From: Kribbella sp. NBC_00382
GTDB lineage: Bacteria; Actinomycetota; Actinomycetes; Propionibacteriales; Kribbellaceae
Assembly (NCBI RefSeq): GCF_036067295.1
Contig: NZ_CP107954.1
Location: forward strand, 2,728,001 to 2,792,000
DNA: 64,000 nt
Reading direction: 5' to 3'
This document shows, piece after piece, positions 47,101 to 53,100 of this stretch (position 1 is its first letter; the number at the start of each line of letters is the position of its first letter). The position numbers and the translations under genes are program-made. The notes beneath the pieces were generated by a model. It searched no databases and had not been told where the DNA came from. It saw only the letters and a program-made list of their open reading frames with translations.

Positions 47101-50100
47101 CGGCACCCGGGCGGGCGAGTTCACCGGTTCGGTGAACGGCCGCGAGATCACCGTCACGCAGCTCGGTGCCAACGGCGAGACGCTGTCGACCTGGACCTTC
47201 CGGCAGGGCTTCGGCCGGCCGAACCTGACCGGTCAGACCATCCACCTGGCCGATGGTCCGCTGGGCGGGGAGGTCGCCAACCTCAAGGGCCTGATGGGCC
47301 AGCTGGACGGGACGCTCGGCGATGGTGGCGTCTGGCCGATGAAGGTGGTCGGCGACGAGCTGTTCGTGGCGACGCCGGGCGGACCGGTGCGCTACGGCCG
47401 CGACGGCGTCTTCCACGGTCCTGCGCCGACCAGTACCTCGCACCTGCCCGCGCCGAACCTGCCGGCCAACCTGCACGGCGACCCGGTCCGCTGGACCAAC
47501 CAGGTCGACCTGTCGCGCACGCATCTCGCCGCGGCCGCCGAGAACAAGGCCGTCGAGAACCTGATGAAGGACGTGATGGGCGGCTCCTTCACCTCCAAGC
47601 GCGGCTTCGAGGGGTACGTGAACCCGCTCGCGCTCGAGGACGGCACGCTGGTCGGCAAGGTGCAGACCTTCTCCGACGTCACCCGCGACCTGTTGCTCAA
47701 GGGCGGCGACCGCGACATCACTCTGTACCGCGGTGTCTCGATGGACCCGGCCAGCGCCAAGGCGAACGAGTTCGTCGACCGGCTGCCCAGCTCGACCTCG
47801 AACAACATCAAGTTCCAGGAGGAGTGGGCGAAGAACGGCGTCGCGAGCAACCGGTTCGTCTTCGAGATCGACGTACCGGCCGGCCACGGCAAGCTGTCGA
47901 TGTCCTACCCGCCCGGCTACCAGGCCGGCCTGGACGAGGCACGCGCCTGGAACCAGAGCCAGTGGGAGGTCACCCTCGCCCCGACGACGCTGGTCCGGAC
48001 CGGCCCGAACCGGCTCGAGAACGGGATGACGATCATCCCGGTCAAGGCCGAGGCGATCGCGCCGTCGGCGTACAGCGACCTGATCAACGCCAAGTGGCCG
48101 GGGATGAAGTCGGGCGATGCGTTCACCGACTTCGCGAAGTCGTTCGAGCGCGACAACCTGCGCAAGTTCACCGGCCTCGAGGACATCACCACGACGACGG
48201 TCAAGAGCGGCGACCGCCTCACCATCACCGGGACCAAGCCGGGCTTCGAGGGCGAGCTGAAGATCACCGTACTCCGGGACGCCGAGGCCGACTCGGTTCG
48301 TGTGACGGTGGCCGCCGACGGGACGACCACGTTCGACCAGACCTGGAGCAAGACCGACTTCAAGCACCTCGCCACCGACCTGCGGGGCAACGTGCTGCAC
48401 AACAACGACCTCTTCGCCGGCCGGATGGAACCCACGTCGTGGAAGGGCACCCCGGCGGCCAAGCAGACGATGGAGCAGGTCTGGAACGCCGATTCGGCGG
48501 CCCGGCTCGACGTCTTCCGCCGGGCCGGTGACACCGAGGCGGATCTGACCGTGCGGGTCGACGACTTCACCACGGTGCAGAAGGCCCAGCACGAGTACCG
48601 CGCCGCGCTGGCGAAGTACGACGAACTGACCGGGCGTGCCGACGGCTCGTCGCGTGGACCGGCGCTCGGCGACCAGGCGCGGATCGACCTGCAGACCGCT
48701 CAGCACAATCTCGATCTCGCGAAGAACGCGTTCGACGCCAAGCACGGTGTGCAGTTCGACGGACTGCAGCAGCAGTTGGACGACTTGTTGTCGGCCTCGA
48801 TCGCGGACCGGCCCCGCCTGGTCGGTGGGATGCGGGAGACCACCACCGGAGCGGGCGGAAGCGTCCGGCACAACCCGATGGGTGGTGGGCCGGTCAAGAC
48901 CCACAGCCTGCCGGCCGACGTGCAGATCCGGGTTTCGGGCGGTCAGGCGGAGATCGTCGGCGGGGTGCACTCGTCGGTTCAGATGCACCAGACCGGCAAC
49001 GTGCTGACCGTCACCAAGGCCGGGCCGGACGGCTTCACGCCGGCGCACTCCTGGGAGTACCGGGTCATGCGCAACGGCTCGCTCACCCTCACCGGTGAGT
49101 CGGTCCAGCTGACCCACGGCAACTTCGCCGGCAAGTGGCTGGAGATGGGCGAGGACGGCTTCACCGGCAACATCTACGCGGGCACGTTCGACGACGGAAT
49201 CGGCGGGAACTGGCCGGTCAAGGCCAACGGCGACTCGATCACGATCGCCGGGCCGCAGGGCGCGCTGAGCTTCGACCGGTCGACCGGCGCCTTCCGCCAG
49301 CTGGAACAGGGCTTGACGGCCAATGCGCCCGCTCCGGTGGTACCGGCGCACCTCGGCGATCCGAATGCTGCCGCGCGCTGGACCGGCTCCGTCGATCTGT
49401 CCCGGACCCACCTCGCGGCCGCGGCCACGGACGCCAACGTGCTGAAGCTGATGGAGGACGTCCGCGACGGCGCCTTCACCTCGCACCGCGGGTACGGCGG
49501 CTATGTCGACCTCTCGATGACCAACGCGGACGCCCTGGTCGAGAAGGTCGACGACTTCGTCCGTACGACCACCGATCTCGCCTTCCACGGACCGAACGCC
49601 CGGGTCACCCTGTACCGCGGGATGTCGCTCGATCCGCTGGCGGCGCAGGCGGACAACTTCGTCGAGCGGCTGCCCTCGTCGACGTCGAACGGGATGGAGT
49701 TCCAGCACACCTGGGCGCAGAACGGCACCAAGGCCAACCGGGTCGTGTTCGAGATCGACGTACCGGCCGATCACGCCAAGCTGGCCTCGGCGTACCCGCC
49801 GCACTTCCAGCCTGGTGCGGCCGACGCGCCGCCGGTGAACCCGAACCAGTTCGAGGTCACGCTAGCCCCGACGACCCTCGTCCGTACCGGTCCGAACAGG
49901 GTCGAGGACGGGCTGACGATCATCCCGGTCCGGGCCGAGCAGCTGCCGCAGGGTGTGTACGACGACCTGATCCACCAGGAATGGCCGGGCTTCACGTCGC
50001 AGCAGGCGTTCGACGACTTCGGTCGCGCGTTCTCGGCCGACGGGCTGCGGAAGTTCCAGGGCATGACGGATGTGACGGCGACCTCGACGGTCAGCCACGA

Positions 50101-53100
50101 CGGCCTGGTCAACACGATCAAGGTGAGCAAGCCGAACAGTGCCGACGACCTGACCATCACGATCACCCACAACGCCGGCCGCGACACGGTCACGGTGGAG
50201 GGCCGGTTCAACGGGGTCCGGTTCTTCGGCAACTCGTGGAGCGGTTCGGAGTACCTGCACTTCGCCACCGATCTGAAGGCAGGCGTGCTGCACAACAGCG
50301 ACGTCTTCGCCGGCAAGATCGACCCGCTGAGCTGGCGCCAGGCGGCGACGCAGGTCAGCCAGACGTGGACCAGCGACATGGCTGCCCGGGCGAACCTGTT
50401 CCGGCAGCTGGGCGATTCCGACGCTCTGGTGCTGACCCGGATGGACGACTTCCAGGCGGTTCAGAAGACGTACGACGACTTCGCCGCCGCGGCGAGGTAC
50501 GGCGACGAGAACGGCGCCAACTCGGCGAGCACCTCTAATGGGCTGTCGATCGGCGACCGGGCGCAGTTCGACCTGCATGCCGCCCAGGAGAAGTTCGTAC
50601 TGGCCAAGCAGACCTTCGAGGCCCAGCACCCCGGGCTGTCGGCCGACGGGCTGCTGCAAGGGCTCGACGACCTGCGGATCGCGTCGGTCAACGAGCGCCC
50701 GCGCGGCGTGGGTGCCGGTGGTTACTGGTCGAAGCCGGAAGCCAACACGACCGGCTACCACGTGGTCGAGGGCAACCGGACGATCCACTACGACAGCGGC
50801 GGCACGCTCACCGAGGTGCACTTCAGCCTGAACGGAACCACCGACCGCTTCGTCGCCCGCGATGCCGATGGGCTGCATGTCCTCGGTGACGGCGCCGAGA
50901 ACTTCGCGGTCCGCGGGCTCGACGACGGCGGCTTCCGGATCTACGACGCAGACGGTCTCATGCAGCGGTACGGACCTGACGGCGTGCACCTGGGCGATGG
51001 CGTTTCCGTTGTCAATGGCAACGGTCTCCGCGGCGACCGGTTCGTCGAGGTCGACGGGGTCGCCGGAGCGCGGCTGGTCGATCTGCAGGGCGCCCATGTC
51101 CCAGGGACGACGGTCGATCTGCTGCCGGACGGCGGCTTCCGCCTCAACGGTGCGCAGGGCAACAGCGCGCGGTTCGGCGTGGATGGCGTAGTCATCGCGG
51201 ACGGCCTGCGGCTCACCGATCCGCAGGGCCTGCACCCCTCGCTGTTCACCGAGCCGAACGGGACCGGTGGCCTCCGCGTCGTGGACGTGAACGGCGCCCC
51301 GGTCCCGCACACGACCGCCACTCGGTTGGGCAACGGCCAGCTGATGGTCGTCGACACCAACCTCGGGGACATCAGGTACTTCGGTAACGGCGGCCTGCTG
51401 GAGGGCACCGGCGTACGGGTCGCGCACGCCGACTTCCCGGGACAGGTCTTCCTGTACCGCGGTACGGACGGCTCGCTGTCCTTCATCGACGACCTCGGCG
51501 CGAGGTTGCCGCATCAGGTGGATGTCCTGCCGGGCGGCGGTTTCCGGCTCACCGATCCGGCCAACGGGATCGCCCGGACCTTCGACGACGCGGGCGGCGC
51601 GATCGACCGGCGGATCCCGCTGCACCAGCCGGGAGTCCAGCCGGGCCAGCAACTGATCGTCGTCCACGATGTCCACGGAAACGTGAGCATCCGGACCGGC
51701 GCTGACGCACCTGGCCCGGGCACCGTCGAGCTGACCGGGAACGGCGGCTACCGCGCGGTCGATGGCGGCAGCTACCACGTGTACGACGCCAACGGCGCCC
51801 ACCAGGCGCGCGGAGTGGTCGTCACCGTCGGCGGTGAGAACGGCTTCCTCGAGATCGGCGCGCACAACGCCCAGCGGCTGGACGACCTGTACCAGCCGAT
51901 GCCGACCCACCAGGTCGCCTTCAACGCCGGTACCGGCGAGATCACCGTCACCCGGGCCGGCGGCCACGACGTGTTCGACATGCAGGGTGTGCTCGTCCGG
52001 GAGGTCACCGATATCGACGGGCTGGGCGCCAACCGGCTCGGCGGCACGGTCGCCCGGGACCAGAACGGCGTGGTCACCTTCGTCGACAACACCGGTACGG
52101 CGATGCCCAACCGGTACCACGCGACAGTCGATGCCCAAGGCAACGTCCGGGTCGAGATCCGGCTGAACGGCAGCCCGCGCAACGGCGAGTACCACGTGTA
52201 CAGCCGGGCCGGAAACCTTACCGAACAAGGCTTCCCGGTGCTCAACAACGGGCAGGCCACGCCGTTCCGGTACGTCGTCGATCGCGCCAACAACACCTGG
52301 ACGCGGACCGGTGGGACCAGGGCGGACGGTGTCTTCCAGCACGGCAAGATGGAGGTGACCGGGGTCGGCAACGGGCAGATCAAGCTGATCAGCTCGTCGG
52401 CCAAGGAGGTCCAGGTCTTCGAGCGCCGGTGGCTGCCGGGCGGGGAGCTCATGGACAGCTTCCGCAAGACCGACACGCTCGGCTTCGGCAACTTCAACCG
52501 GCGGACCACGTGGGCGACGTACGACAACGCCGGCGGCGTGAGCAACTGGGGCAAGCGGGAGTTCGACACCAGCGGCAACTCGTGGATGGACGTCGACCAC
52601 AACGGCCGGTCGGTGCACCACTACCAGCAGGGCCTGCAGAAGTACGACAACCCGATCGCCGACGAGATCGGCCCGATGGGCAAGGCGGAGAAGGAGATCA
52701 CCGGCCACGTCCTGGCCACCCGGGGCGCCGACGGCAACTGGACCTGGAACCGGTTCGACGCCGACGGCGGCCTGATCGGGTCGGGTCAACGGACCTGGGA
52801 GAAGCTCGGCGACGGGTTCACCGACCGGGTCCGGCTGCCTGGGCAGACCACCGACGACATCGCCCAGCAGAAGTGGGGCACCTGGAACAGCACCGACCGC
52901 GCCAACCAGTACCAGGAGTTCAAGCTCGAGACCGGCGCGAACGGGCTGGAGCGGCCGGGCAGCTGGGAGATCCAGGGCAAGGCCGGCAAGCCGGTCGGCA
53001 GCGGGACGAAGCTGCCCAACGACAACATCCTCAGCGCCCACCGGGTCGGCGAGCAGCGGCCGCCGGTCTGGTTCCGCGACTACATCCAGCGCAACCCGGT

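Noticed and set aside
38129-49804. An 11.7-kb open frame on the minus strand opposite the giant gene (about 3,890 codons)
   Set aside because: It is the antisense mirror of a GC-biased, repeat-rich gene: the product is an Arg/Val/Leu/Gly-rich, low-complexity string with no domain, while the plus-strand product has clear ART motifs.
41249-50708. CRISPR array or phage tandem repeats as an explanation of the periodicity
   Set aside because: The period is about 1.8 kb, coding and in frame throughout, with protein-level conservation. No short direct repeats with unique spacers occur anywhere in the window.
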